Source: Papaver somniferum
Taxonomy: Eukaryota; Streptophyta; Magnoliopsida; Ranunculales; Papaveraceae
DNA: 64,000 nt
Reading direction: 5' to 3'
Assembly: GCF_003573695.1 (NCBI RefSeq)
Contig: NC_039363.1
Span: 125,099,302 to 125,163,301 of the forward strand
Position numbers and translations under genes: made by a program. How positions within the stretch are numbered: position 1 is the stretch's first letter; every line of letters begins with the position of its first letter. The notes beneath the pieces are model-generated. The model saw nothing but the letters and a program-made list of their open reading frames with translations, was not told the DNA's origin and made no database searches. Positions 22,318-37,030 of this stretch are shown piece after piece.

Positions 22318-23779
22318 TCAGGCCATGGCACTGTCACTATTTTCTTTAAGATCAGACGGAGGTAAAAAACAATCCATAGATAGTCCCCAAATATTAAAAT
22401 CAACTTCATCAATCAACCAAGTTTCTTCCATCTTTCTCTTATGACTTGCGGCTCCGGCTCCGTATCTAAACAATGTCACAATCGTTCTCCCACCATGAGC
22501 AATGTTGATGCCATCAATGTATCTGTAGTCTTCGATTAATGATTCCATACTGGTCTCCCAAAATACACTATCATCTCCTTTTCCGGCGTTCATTCTGAGT
22601 AAATGTGAATCTTCAAATTGAATCAGTAAACCTGTTCTTTGGCTGAAGTAGCCCCATAAGGTATGATGGATGATTTCGAAACTGTCACTGCTTCGCGCTT
22701 TTAAGGTTACTGGGTTAGCTTCTAGCTTTAGTATGAAACAATCTTCATTGTTTATGATTTTTTCTCCAATGCACACTGCTTCTGAAAATAAGTTTGCTGT
22801 AGATCTTGGGTCCAATCCCTGACAAACCACAAGAAATGTCATATGCCCCATGTATCAACATAACCGTGCAAATAAATAACCACAAGAATGAAAAAGCTCA
22901 GAATACCAAGTGTCATATTTTTTCAATCATCAAGTTCTAAAGGGGGAAATTATGTGGTGTCATAAATATTTGAAACTTCTAAAATGATTTAAGAACGAGC
23001 CATTCTTGAGTTGTTTACCTGTAGAAACCGGCGCAAGGGTCTTGGAGGACCCCTGGAAGCGTGTGATTGTTGGGTTGCAAATTGTCTCCAAGCTACCTTA
23101 CCATTACTACCAGCACTCAATTTAGAACCAGACACAACAAGTTCTAAATACCAAAGATCAGGATTCTTTTGCCATAATACAAATCCACCAATCTCGCCGT
23201 TCCCCCTAGCCTTAACGCTTTCATCTCCCATATGAAATTCCGATGCACACATTTTAACTTGCCCTATTGCATACATGCTATTCACCCCGTTCAGTGCCTG
23301 TTGTCCTCCTGTTGCCGCTATGTATTGCTGTATTATATATTTGGCCGTCGAGACTTGCTATTTCAACATTCAAACAGAGCCAGAAAATCATCATCATTGA
23401 TTCTACATTTTCATTACAATAAGAGAAAGAAGAAAAGGAAAACATGGACATGGGAGCTATTTGGTTAGATTCTTACGATGGAGCAATCTCGAATAGGAAG
23501 GTTTACGGCCTGAGTACCACATTGAATCTGAAGAGGAATAAGAGGTGAGCCTACAACATTGAGGAGGAGTTGTAATTCGGAATGCCGGCCAGCAGCAGAA
23601 GCAGTTTTGTTATTTGATTTCATCAACAAACGCATATTTTGCGATCGAAGAGCCGCATTACTCCCCATTCTTGTAAACATTTCTTCAGGAATAGGAACCT
23701 CAAGAACTGTATCAAGACCATCTTCTTGATCAAAATTAGGACACAATTTCCTCATTGATCGAAAGAGTTTTTTTTTCAA
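22318..23779 (-). CDS. DUF620 family protein, three exons
   Basis: Plant-specific DUF620 protein, 380 aa, no known enzymatic activity. Exons (minus): 23477-23779, 23019-23357, 22318-22818. Introns are 119 and 200 bp, with GT/AG borders (ATC|GTAAGA...AATAG|CAA; CAG|GTAAAC...GTCAG|GGA), all phase 0. The N-terminus carries RKLCPNFDQEDGLDTVLEVP, then EEMFTRMGSNAALR. Exon 2 begins QVSTAKYIIQQYIAATGGQ and continues SMYAIGQVKMCASEFHMGD, FVLWQKNPDLWYLELVVSG, then ASRGPPRPLRRFLQ. Exon 3 has GLDPRSTANLF, HHTLWGYFSQRTGLLIQFED, VFWETSMESLIEDYRYIDG, HGGRTIVTLFRYG and WGLSMDCFLPPSDL. These match Arabidopsis DUF620 proteins from end to end. No break is seen. The start at 23779 (MKKKLFRSMRK) is the only upstream ATG in frame. 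Confidence 0.92.
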
Positions 23780-24860
23780 AGTTTTTCCTTTTCCCGTCCA
23801 GTTTATTGGAGAAGAAAAAGTAAGAATGGAATCTCAAAGTTAGTTGTATTAATTTTTTGTTTCTTAGTTAATTGGAAATTCCATTTCTAATTCTTAACCA
23901 CATTCTCATGTGGATACAACTGTCATTTTTTGGAGTTTGATTTTTATTTTTCTTGATGTGCAACTTAGTAAGTTCATTAAATGGGTTGAATTTTGACAAT
24001 CAACTAGATTCCACTGAGCTGGACATATATTGATACAACATTGGTTTCTTTGCGTGCCATGTGTGATGCAACTTGCTATTGAGATATTTCAGAACTAAAA
24101 TGACTGGTTTACTGATTGCTGCTAAATAAAATTGATTTGGCCGAGAAGTAGTGTGGATGGAATAAACAACAGACACATGATTTTTCAACTTGGTTTATTT
24201 CCTCTTGACTCGGGTCAACAAACATTTTGATTTTTTAGATTTCCCGCAATTGTCTCTCTTTCTTCAAAGACGATACATGGTTTTTAAGTGAATTTAGACA
24301 AAGGCCAAGTTGTCCGCCTATTATAAGTTCTGAAATGTACCAATTTTGTAGTGCGCTTTAAGAACAAGTTTTATGGATTGGAATATCAATATTCCAAAGT
24401 TTATGTCGCATCAAAATTTAGAGTCTTGCACATGATTTCTAAGTTTCTGAAAAGAAAAACCACTCATGAGTCAGCTTGCTACTTGTAAAGACATTGAGAA
24501 CTGAGGAGAATGTCATCTTTAAGAAAACGGTGATCTAAGAAGCGACATTTCGGATGATAAGAGTCTCATGAGTTCACTCTTCACAATAAAAACACAATAT
24601 CTCAAGACTTAGGTCCAGTAGGCAACAAATTTCCAAAATGTAGTTTAAAACCTATTATTAGCTGACAAATTTAGCAGAAACTATAAGGAAAACTAAATTT
24701 CAGTAAATTGAATATCATTGTAACGGTCTTACTATGAGAATCTAATCTCCTATGCCGATTCAGTTACTGCTAACTAAAAAATTTAGATACTGCCAAGTGC
24801 CAACAAACTCAGAAAAAGAGAAAAAGTGACGGAACAAAATTATGTACTCAGGGATCATCT
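23780..24860. other. Intergenic; 3' flank of CRK-1
   Basis: No gene seen. Bases about 24470-24860 are duplicated downstream of the other kinase copies (about 45290-45742 and 55150-55392), sharing GAGAATCTAATCTCC and AGATACTGCCAAGTGCC. This shows the tandem duplication unit reaches at least 400 bp past the coding sequence. Confidence 0.6.
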
Positions 24861-27707
<2,847 letters not shown>

Positions 27708-27990
27708 GTTTTTCGTTTTTCTTCTGATGATCATATTGTTTTAGTTTCTGATTTTGTAATGAACTCAATCAAGGACAATCATCAAGTGTGGGGTTGGTTT
27801 CGTATTAAAGTCTTAAGACTAGCTACAGAAGTACATTTCCCACATTCCAAGACTATGTGGTTGGGGGTGTCAGTGAAAGTCATGTATGTGGAGAAGACTC
27901 TTGAGTAAACTAGTCCTCAAACAGGAGCCGAAACGGACTACGAATTTTAACAAGAAGTTACCTGGAAAAATTCAGATAATTATTCAATTG
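27708..27990 (-). promoter_or_regulatory. CRK-1 upstream region
   Basis: Conserved among the copies: TTTTAGTTTCTGATTTTGTA, CAATCATCAAG, CACATTCCAAGACTATGTGG and GTGGAGAAGACT recur at 53990-54170 and 54867-55085. Such conservation beyond the start codon fits shared promoter sequence, but no individual element was proved. Confidence 0.5.
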
Positions 27991-28296
27991 CTACATTTTA
28001 TCAGCTGCAGAATGATCCACTGAATACTGTAAGAGGAGAAAATATAAAAGTTAGTTCAACATTGAGGATAAGTGAGGGACAAAGAGAGAACAGGGATTTT
28101 AGTTGTATTACCTTTTTGAGAACCCAGATGGCATGATTGTAAACCCTGTTGAAGAGAGTTTATCGAAGATATTAGGTCGGTAATTGTATCGACTTCTCTG
28201 TAATTGACGAAATTCTCTCTTGCAAATTTGTAATAGTTTGGGCGATTTGCTGACTAACCTTAAAATCTCACAATATACTTTCAAAGACTTCTTCAT
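27991..28296 (-). pseudogene. LYR-motif protein pseudogene (EMB1793-like)
   Basis: Two exons with a retained intron: about 28112-28296 and 27991-28026, bordered by AAAAAG|GTAATA and CTTACAG|TATT. Three reading frames carry successive pieces of one known plant LYR protein: MKKSLKVYCEILRLV (frame 1; the LYR-type first helix), YYKFARENFVNYREVD (frame 2) and VYNHAIWVLKK then YSVDHSAADKM (frame 3), followed by a stop. Complex1_LYR proteins are small mitochondrial assembly factors. Here two frameshifts, a short deletion after the first helix and loss of the last few codons make it non-functional. The kept intron shows it arose by DNA duplication, not retroposition. Confidence 0.72.
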
Positions 28297-29566
28297 AATC
28301 TAATGAACTTTCTCTCAGATCTCGTTCTATCTCTCTTTGAAATCCTGGTTCTCTCCCAAGTCCTGTCCTGGAATTTTATGAACAATGGATGGCCGATTCC
28401 TGTGAATTTCTAAAAAATGCATATGGATTGTCCAAAAACCCACTATTATAAAGGATACTCACCGTTGGATCGGTTAATTAATACTGGTATCAGCCTTTAT
28501 AAATCATGCAAAAACCGACCTATCCAATGTAATCAAGTCCAATTAGACAAGCACTAGAATCTTTTAAAACCCCTAATGGGCTGGGTCAACCAATTGTCTC
28601 ATAAGAGCTCAAAGAATTGTTCTTGGGATTAATTTATCGTCAAAGTTGCGGATTTGGAAAATCCAACCGTGTCCGGTCCAATCACCTGCGGATTTAATAT
28701 TCACGGTTTAACGGGTGATACAGACCCGATGCAAATCAGCCGCCGTTTTAGTAAAAATAAAATAATAAAGTAAACAGACGAATAGAGTCACTAATTCGAA
28801 TAGAGTCCCTAATTTTACGTTGGTGTAGATAAATTGGTCCATGATAGTGAACAAGTGTGTTGACTTTTTTAAGAGGTGGTATCGTTTGTTGACTCAAATG
28901 CATGTTTTCTGTTTCCTCCCCATTGTCCAGTTTTTGTTAATCAAGCATTACAAAATCCTCTTTTCATCTTGTTCCAATTATGGAACCTTCTTTTACAGAT
29001 GACCTTTTTCATTAGTCAAAATTGTTGAACAACCTTACACAGTTTTAACAAACTTGAAAATTCAGTTGGAGACACAAGCATTCAAAACTTACCTTACACA
29101 GTTTTAACAATCGAAGATAGTTCGTCTTAGGGGAAAAAAAGAGAAGAAGAATCGGTTGAAGTAGAGATGGAGATGGAAATGAATTTGATTTTAGTTTTTA
29201 GTTTCATTATTAGGATTTAATGGGATGTATTGGTAATATTAATATTTGATAAAGGATAAATTAGTAGTTTTATCCTTTAATAAGTTTTTTTGTCTTTTAG
29301 TAGCAGGCCCTAAATAAATTGGAAAGGCCCAAACTATCCAGAATTATAATGGGTTGGAGATGCCTGTTATGTCTGTGGGAATCGCGTTCGTTTTGATTCA
29401 AAATTATATTCCCAGTCCCATAAAAAATGAGATTTATCCTTTTTGTTTTTATCACAAAATAAGTGATATTTTATATTTTCCCCAAAACAAATTTTTACTA
29501 ATCAGTGATATTTTTTATTTTTCCGAAAATCAAATCTTTGATAACAAAAGTGTTTGTTAAGATTTT
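28297..29566. other. AT-rich intergenic sequence
   Basis: No gene. Short repeats only: CCTTACACAGTTTTAACAA at about 29032 and 29092 (60 bp apart), GAATAGAGTC(A/C)CTAATT at about 28782 and 28799, and AGTGATATTTT twice near 29463 and 29503. Confidence 0.5.
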
Positions 29567-29574
29567 AGTGGTAC

Positions 29575-29634
29575 TGCCAATCACCAACTGGTCTGGTGGT
29601 TGGCATGCTCCCTTCCACTGCAGAGATAGGGGTT
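29575..29634 (+). mobile_element. tRNA-derived SINE, 5' half
   Basis: The pol III A box TGGTCTGGTGG (29589-29599) fits TRGYNNARNGG at ten of eleven positions. The sequence runs to ...GGGTT at 29634, where the gypsy LTR is inserted. The expected B box is split: its other bases are at 41651-41657. Possible SINE target duplication: AGTGGTAC (29567-29574) and ACTGGTAC (41750-41757). Confidence 0.7.
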
Positions 29635-29962
29635 TGTCATGTGCCTATGCAGACGGCTTCCTTTATCAGTTCAGGGATGCTTTTAGTAGCTTTTAAATTA
29701 TGATTCATTATAAATGTCAAGTTAATTACTTTCTTTAGCAGTAAGTTAATTTTCATCGTGTGGCAGTGCAGTGCCCATGTGTATTCAGTTGAGCCGTTGA
29801 TGCATTTTGATTAGGGTTTCTCTAGTATTTATGCTCGCTTTCCTTTCTTGTACTGAACTTAAGAAATTAAATGAAGTAGAGCTCAGTCCAGTGTGGCTGT
29901 GTTTATCGTTTTGTACTTGTGATTCTCTTGTACCTCTCGTAATATCATCATCAACCATACCA
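29635..29962 (+). mobile_element. 5' LTR of Ty3/gypsy chromovirus
   Basis: 328 bp, TGTCATGTGCC...ACCATACCA. It matches 41366-41645 over its whole length apart from a ~50-base segment missing there. The 5-bp flank GGGTT (29630-29634) pairs with TGGTT (41646-41650), a target duplication with one change. TGGTATTACCC begins two bases after the LTR and resembles the start of an initiator-Met primer site. Confidence 0.9.
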
Positions 29963-29994
29963 GTGGTATTACCCAGTAGATCTGGTACCTTACA

Positions 29995-31104
29995 ATGACT
30001 GGAGGTCCATCAATCAAAGATGTTGACCACACAACAAAGGAGTTGTCACGTTTAATGACGAATCTTACAGAGATATAGCGTCAAGCAGAAGAGAAACGTG
30101 AAGCAGATGCTAAAGCTCGTCAGAATAAATCGTCTAGTACAACTCTCAGAGGACACCTTAAAGCATCTCCAAAACCTACCTAGATCCACAGTTGGTGAAC
30201 AACACACTCCTCTTTCTGGTCACCCTGAAACTAATAGATTTGTTCATGGCTCACCTGCAAATTCTCTCAAACCAGCAAAACTTGAATTTCCAAGGTTCGA
30301 TGGTGAAAATCCCAGAAGCTGGTTACGCAAATGTGACAGATTTTTTCAGATGCACCTCATGGAAGACGTTCAGAAGACAGAGTTTGCTTCTATGTACATG
30401 GATGGTCGAGCTGATTCACGGTTCTTCGATTATTGTTCCTGTAAAACATCTGTCCGTTGGTCTGAATTTTCTAATCATCTTTGCCGTCGATTTGAAGATT
30501 TAGCTAATGACAACTATGTTGGTTGTTTTAATAAACTCACTCAAATCACTACTGTGGAAGAATATTTCCAAACATTTGAGCATCTCAAATCTCTAATGAT
30601 TACCAAAAACCCTTCTCTGGATGAAGAGTACTTTATTCTTAGTTTTATTAGTGGATTGAAACCTGAGATTAGCAACTCAGTACGAATGCACAACCCCACA
30701 TCTCTTTCTCAAGCTTTTTTCTTGGCTAGGCTTCAAGAACAAACCCTTATTTCACCACCTAAATCTACCTCAATTAAACAACCAACTACCTCCACATATT
30801 TCAATAAACCATATACCTTTACCAAACCAACTACTTCACCTGTAGTTTCCACCATAATAAACCCCATTCCCCAGAAATCTACTTATATACCTCCTATCAG
30901 GAGATTAACTCAAGAACAACTAGCTCAGAGAAGAGCCAAAAACTCATGCTACAATTGTGATGAGAAATATGTTTATGGACATAAATGAAAGACCCAACAA
31001 CTCTTTATGGTTCTAGCCGAAAAAGAATCAACTCCAGAACCCATTACTTCACCCATTGAGCCAGAACAACCTATCACAGTTGTGGAATCAGACATGGAAT
31101 TTCT
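29995..31104 (+). pseudogene. Gypsy gag, broken
   Basis: Translation would start at 29995 (MTGGPSIKDV), but codon 28 is a stop (30076-30078) and the frame shifts by about 30115. From 30098 a long frame (to 30988) carries the capsid-type Retrotrans_gag domain: KLEFPRFDGENPRSWLRKCD, then FEDLANDNYVGCFNKL, VEEYFQTFEHLKSL and FILSFISGLKPEI, followed by a Pro/Thr/Ser-rich linker. The CCHC zinc knuckle starts CYNCDEK..GHK and its last Cys codon is now TGA (30986-30988). The gag-protease linker follows in the same frame. Confidence 0.88.
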
Positions 31105-32415
31105 CTCCATGCTCTTACAGGCCATCATAGTACTGAAACCATACATATTTTGGGGAAACTCAAAAAACAGGCATTCACAATTTTAGTGGACACGGGTAGC
31201 ACTCATAGTTTCATAGATGCTGCTCTTGCCAAGAGATTATGCTGCAATATTCAACCAACATCTAATTTACTAGTTACAGTAGCAAATGGAGAAAGAACTA
31301 CAAGCTCTGGGGTTTATCAACAGATGGAATGGAAAATGAGAGGCCATCAATTCACATCAGACTTTCATGTTATTTCTTTGGGTGGTTGTGATATTGTGTT
31401 GGGAGCAAATTGGCTTAAAAATCTAGAAGAAATGCTTAGCTCTGGTGTGATTCAAGACAGTCACAGTCCCTTTACTTCTCCAATTCTCTTGGTCAAGAAA
31501 AAAGACAATTCTTGGAGATTTTGTGTGGATTACATAAGGCTCAACGATCTCACAATTAAAGATAAGTACCCCATACCTATCATTCATGAATTTTTGGATG
31601 AATTACATGGCTCAAATTTTTTCACAAAGTTAGATTTAAGGTCTGGGTACCACCAAATAAGATTATTTGAGGATGACATTCACAAAACTGCTTTTAGGAC
31701 CCATCATGGTCATTTTGAGTTCAAAGTGATGCCATTTGGGATGGAGACTAATGCACCTGTTACTTTTCAATCTCTCATGAACTCAGTTTTTGGTCCTTAC
31801 TTAAGAAAATTTGTATTGGTTTTCTTTGATGACATCCTTATATACAGCCAGTCACTTGAAGAGCATATTCAACATCTTTCTATAGTTCTTGGCCTTCTCA
31901 GACATCACCAACTTTATGCTAAATTTTCAAAATGCTGCTTTTCTGAATCTTCCTTGGAGTACTTGGGCCATATCATCACAGCTGATGGGGTAGCTGCTGA
32001 CCCAGCCAAAATTGAGTGTATGAAGAACTGGCCTATCCCAACTTGCCTTAAGCAGTTAAGGGGATTTTTGGGGCTAACTGGCTATTATAGGAAGTTTGTT
32101 AAGCAATATGGCCTTATCAGTAAGCCACTCACTGATTTCTTGAAAAAGAATGCCTTTCACTGGTCTCCAAGTGCAGAGGAAGCTTTTCAAAAACTTAAAC
32201 AAGCTATGTGCACTACTCCAGTGTTGGTACTCCCTGATTTTACTAAAACATTTGTTGTTGAGACAGATGCTTGTTCTACAGGAGTGGGAGCTGTTTTAGT
32301 GCAGGAAGGCAGAGTTATCAGCTTCTACAGCAAACCTCTTGGCCCAAAATCTCTAGGTTTTTCTACCTATGAGAAGGAACCACTTGCAGTGGTAATGACA
32401 ATCACTAAGTGGAGA
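31105..32415 (+). pseudogene. Gypsy protease and reverse transcriptase, 5' half of pol
   Basis: Open from about 31150. The aspartic protease active site is LVDTGSTHSFID, followed by GCDIVLGANWL. Directly after this the sequence jumps to EEMLSSGVIQDSHSPFTSP, so the usual ~200+ residues between protease and RT are deleted. RT motifs follow: WRFCVDYIRLND, FTKLDLRSGYHQIR, FKVMPFG, VFFDDILIYS (catalytic DD kept) and YLGHIITADGV. The thumb and connection have RGFLGLTGYYRKFVKQYG. RNase H begins VETDACSTGVGAVLVQEGR and FSTYEKEPLAVV. It is cut at 32415 in 'TKWR' by the Athila-like insertion and resumes at 39714. Confidence 0.92.
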
Positions 32416-33979
32416 TGTTGTAGTATTAATCTTGCGGTAAATAAGGATTCGTTGCTCGGACTTGAAAAGATTTTAAAACAAAAATATATACACAATATTT
32501 GTCACAGGATCAAGAGACACCAGGACACAGGATTCCACCATTAATCATTCACACAATTCATATATTTATTCGAAACAATTATAGCTCAAATCATAAGGAC
32601 TCTCATTCTTGCCAAGGTAGATTTTTAGAATATTTATTGTATATCACTAGCATGACACATCAAAAGCACTACGACCAAACATACATCATCATACGATATC
32701 ACAACCAATTAAGAAAAATCATAAATCGATTAATAATAATTGCAAGTAGTCAAAAAAAGAATTAATATAATTATCATATGCGTAAAAAACGGCTTCCTCC
32801 ATCATCACAGTGTTGGGGTTTAGCTAATCTTTATAATCATGTTCTCAAAATATATATTTGATGCTCAAAGTATGATTAAAAGAGTCAAAAGTTATAAAAC
32901 AGTGGTTCTGAGACTCACAAAACACGTCCAGAAAGAAACGATACCAGAAAACTGCAGCTAAACTGCGACACTTCTCCATTGCTGCTGGAACTGTTGAAGA
33001 ACGACGGTCTTTGGCCGTCCGTTCTTCGTGTTCTTGAGCTTCTCCTTCTTCTTCAGCAGCAGCAGGTGAACAATCCTGCAAGTCCCGATTTCTCACTCCT
33101 CTCGGCTCTGGCTCGACCCAAAACTCTTGATCCCCCTTCTATGAGACCCTAGGATGCTATTTATACACAACAGGAGCAAAAAATCACTCACAATAACTCT
33201 ACATAATTCTCATTTACTCAGAAAATATTTTTTTCATTTTCTTCACTGTCAGCCGAGATACGATCTTTTCCACCTCTTCTTCCTGCGCAAATGAGTTGTA
33301 ATACTTCCATAAGTCACATACAAACTTTATAAGAGAAGATATCTTCCCCTGTTTGTCCACAAAATTTCCAAAATCGGCTCACAGTGCACCCGATAATATC
33401 TTCCCCTGTTTAACTTTGATTTCCTCCCACGGCTTATCTGGCCCATTTTGATCGATCAAATTGCTTACAATAGCCCTTTTTAGCTCTATCAAGTTAAGCC
33501 CAACTGATTCTTGGTATTGAATCTCTTTAGAAATCTTCCAAAATGAAATCGAAAATTCAACAGCGTCTGCATGCATGTTTCCCGCCATTTTGAATTTTCA
33601 AATCGTGAAGAAGGGTGTCCCCCTAACCACTGTTGGGTGTCCCCTTAGCAACTGGGGTGGAAACATCCTTTTTGGGGTGTAAATATCCATGGGGTGCCCT
33701 TATCCAACCAAGGGGTTCCTTTAGCAATTCTTCTGGGATATTTTCCGCACTTTTTCGGGGTTCCTCCGGGACATTTCCGGGGTACTTCCGGCACACTTCT
33801 GGGGCGCTTCCGGTATACCGTCAACGGAGCTCCAAACGCCGCATTTTTAACCAATTTCGTCGCAAAACCTTATTTTTCCAAAAACACCTATAAATAAATA
33901 AAACACCATAATAAGTACAAAAACGGGCACTAACAGTATATACAAATGAGATATATTAGACACATAAATGCGTCTATCA
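32416..33979 (-). repeat. 3' LTR of Athila-like element
   Basis: 1564 bp, TGTTGTAGTATTAATCTTGC...GCGTCTATCA on the plus strand. Just inside, at 33980-33995, the complement gives TTTTGGGGTATT before the LTR, the likely polypurine tract. A TATA-like stretch (reverse complement of ctatttatacac) is near 33160. Bases 33690-33820 contain about six loosely repeated ~20-bp units around TTCCGGGG/TTCCGGCA. Confidence 0.9.
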
Positions 33980-35215
33980 AATACCCCAAAACTTATTATT
34001 TGATAGTCCCGAGCAAATCAAAACTACAAAATAAAATCCTAACTCACTTTCGCAGGCATCGTCGATTGCATTTAGCATATGAAATAAGCCTTTAAACCCC
34101 TAGGTGTCCCTAGTGGCTGAGTTATAGTCTCGGGAGGGCTTACTAGAGATATACCCACAAAACCTTAATACTCCAGACCCTAGCTATCTACAACGAACCT
34201 TGGAAGGCACTAAAGAATCTCCTTGGTTGGCATACTTATTGACTACAAGAGGAAGTACCCTGATGCGAAATTCCACTTGATGTACACGAGTTTGCACTCA
34301 AGCATACTAAAATTCATATATAAGTGACAGAGCTCTACTCAGATAGTTGCACTATGGACTTCATACTCGGAGTCAGACTAATCATATGGATAGATTAAGA
34401 GATGAATATAGATGGTTTTGATGTTAACTAGGTGAACGATGTTTCTCATATCTGTCTGAAGGCCACTGCCAAAATAAACCTATCCTAAATGACTGAGATA
34501 GTCTGACTAATATCAAATAACTGGCATATACAAGAGAATCAGTGTTCGATAATCCTAACTCTAGGTCAACACAACTGACATATACAAGGGTTCCAGTGGC
34601 CGACTTTATTGAATTTTATTCCGTTTGGTCAAATGGTCTGGTCTAAAACTTTTTTTTCTTTTTAATTTTTTTTCATAACTTTTTTTTTTTTCAATACTCA
34701 GTCACTCTATTTTACCCTAGCAGTGGTAACAAATTGAATCGTGAGCCCCACCTAATCACCTAGAGAAACATAGTTTAAAAATAAAAATAGAAACAAAAAT
34801 GAAAAGGACTCAACGAGATATGGCGAAACTATCATGTTATTTCTAACACCTGAGCTCTATGCTTTTATGAATAGACTCTTTAGATGTTTCCATCTAGTCA
34901 GATTGGTCCCTCAACTCCTAAAACCAAAATTCTTCCATCCACTTAGATTGGTTAGTGCCATCCTAAATAAGCATAAATTTCTAGGCTCTGGAGTTTATTT
35001 ATTATGCAACTAAAAAGTTTCTCCCATACCCCCAAACTTAAACCTAACATTGTCCTCAATGTTCTAAAGATAAAATTAAAAACATGAACAAGGAGAAACT
35101 GTTACCAATGAAGCAAAAGAGATAAGGAAAGATATTACCGTGTCGCAAGAATATTTGGTTACCTCCCAAGAAGTGCTAAGTTTAAAGTCTTCAGCCAGAC
35201 ATCGGAAGGAATTAG
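33980..35215 (-). other. 3' non-coding region of Athila-like element
   Basis: Internal region between the ORF stop and the 3' LTR, 1.2 kb. T-rich tracts occur at 34650-34700. No coding frame was recognised; pol would be expected here in an autonomous relative and is absent. Confidence 0.6.
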
Positions 35216-37030
35216 TCACCTCATAGAATCATATAGAAGTAGTCGGAATAACTGTGGGTCATCTGGATCAAAAAGTATTATCCACAAGAAGAGGAAACTA
35301 CAACAGACCAAAAAGATGCCGAACGTACCCTTGTTTAACACAACTACATCTAGTTGTGGCTCAGGTTCATGTTCTATAACTGGGTCTAGATAACAGGTTT
35401 TCATCGGTTGGATTTCCTCAAAGCTAAGATCCGGTTCAGGTATTAGAGTCTGAAAAAACTCAACTAAGAACTTATAAGAACATAACAACAACCTGAATAA
35501 CAGGGGATCCTCTAAGTCAGTCAGATTTGACTCACACAGCTGACCACAATGAAAGAGGTGGTCTTCCTTAAGAAAATGTGTCGACCCTAATATCCTAAAG
35601 TGATTAGGTTTAGTCTCAAAACTTAATAACCGACACATCTTAAAATCAAAAGTTCCCACAATTGGTTGAAAAGTATTTGGTGGGAAAACAAAGTCAATCT
35701 TGGTATCATAGCCTGGGTTAACCACATCAACCAAAGGATGGGTTTCTAACAACTGAGCTTCTTTCTGGACATCATTAGGTTCGGGAAAACGTGTATGAAG
35801 ATAATCTTGTAAGATGGTTGAGGCACAAATGTCAAGTCCTACAGGAGGGTACTTTCTAAGAGTTAAAGCACACGGAGAATGATAATCACCCCCAAAATTA
35901 GATTTTTCTGTGTCTCTAGAAAGACTAGTCACAACTTCCCTAATTTCTAGGTCATCAGATTTCTGGAAATGGTCAATAGATTCTTCTAATTTGGGTTCAT
36001 CCTCACTTATTTCTACGAGTTTATCATCTTCTAAGACTAGTGTTTCTAAATCGCTAGATTCTAAAACAGTATTCTCAGTGTAAACTCTTTCCTCTAGACC
36101 ATCATCACAATCATATAAAGTATTATCAGAGAAAGTTTCATATAAAGGCTCATCAACTAAGGTTTTAATCATAATTACCTCCTCCGATTCACTGATAGGC
36201 ACATCAAATAATGGATTATCCAACATACTGCAGGCTAAAGGATCATGAACTACATCGTCTAAAACGGTGGTATCTCTAGTCAAATCCACATCCTTTTGAA
36301 TAGGTGAATAATTATTAAAATTATTTGGATTTGTATTAGAGACAACACTATCATTATAAAGCTCAATCGGAGTAACAAATTCCTGATCACTATGCCTACA
36401 TATTTCATGTTCTTCATCAATACTATCCTCATCATAATCATCACTATAATAACATGAAAATGGTTGAACCTTATCTAAATAAGTAGTGTCTTTTATTCTA
36501 GCCTCGTCCTCTAAATTAGGCAAATATTCACTATTGATATCAAGGGTAGAATTAGAAACCCTATTTTGGAAATTTAGATTATTTCAAGCAGCATTAGCCA
36601 ACTGTTCATTTTCTGCCTCTAGACGTGCCTGAATTTCACTGAGCATAACACTTATACGTTCACCACTCTCGTTTATCATCTCAGAATATCGTGTACACTC
36701 TTCTTTTGAACTATTCATTGCAACTAAACGTTTATACGTCCTTTCAATCCGTTGTTGGGTCTCTTCTAGATATGGAACAGGTTCAGAAATATCATAATCA
36801 GGACTAGTTTCCAAAAACGAGTAACCAGTACTACAGTGTTCCTGATTTTCTTGCTCGTAAGACCAATTCGCGTGTGGATAGTAATTGGGCTCACCATGGT
36901 ATGAACCATAACCTTGAAAAGGTTGGCGTTCCCAACTACTATTCCCACCATGGTCATAAAACTGATGATGTCCATATTCAAATTCAGGTCGATACTCATT
37001 GTATTGGCTTCTATCATACCAGTTCGACAT
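35216..37030 (-). pseudogene. Long ORF of unknown function in Athila-like element
   Basis: One continuous frame of 605 codons from ATG at 37030 (MSNWYDRSQYNEYRPEFEYG) to a stop at 35216, broken by one internal TGA at 36584-36586. N-terminal ~75 residues: Tyr-, His-, Gly- and Gln-rich, disordered. Next ~70: a charged coiled coil (LEETQQRIERTYKRLVAM, then VMLSEIQARLEAENEQLA). After the stop: a very acidic segment rich in D, E and S (about 190 residues), a more ordered part (GGDYHSPCALTLRKYPPVG; FDFKMCRLLSF), and a C-terminal hydrophobic helix (GIFLVCCSFLFLWIILF) likely to span a membrane. It sits where gag is expected, but no CCHC knuckle or capsid motif is seen. I do not recognise a named family. 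Confidence 0.7.

Noticed and set aside
28112..28296. 62-aa frame as an intact small protein
   Set aside because: Conserved LYR blocks continue in the two other frames, so the single open frame is the product of frameshifts.
30192..30503. 103-codon plus frame overlapping gag
   Set aside because: Other frame of the gypsy gag; the gag frame holds the conserved capsid motifs.
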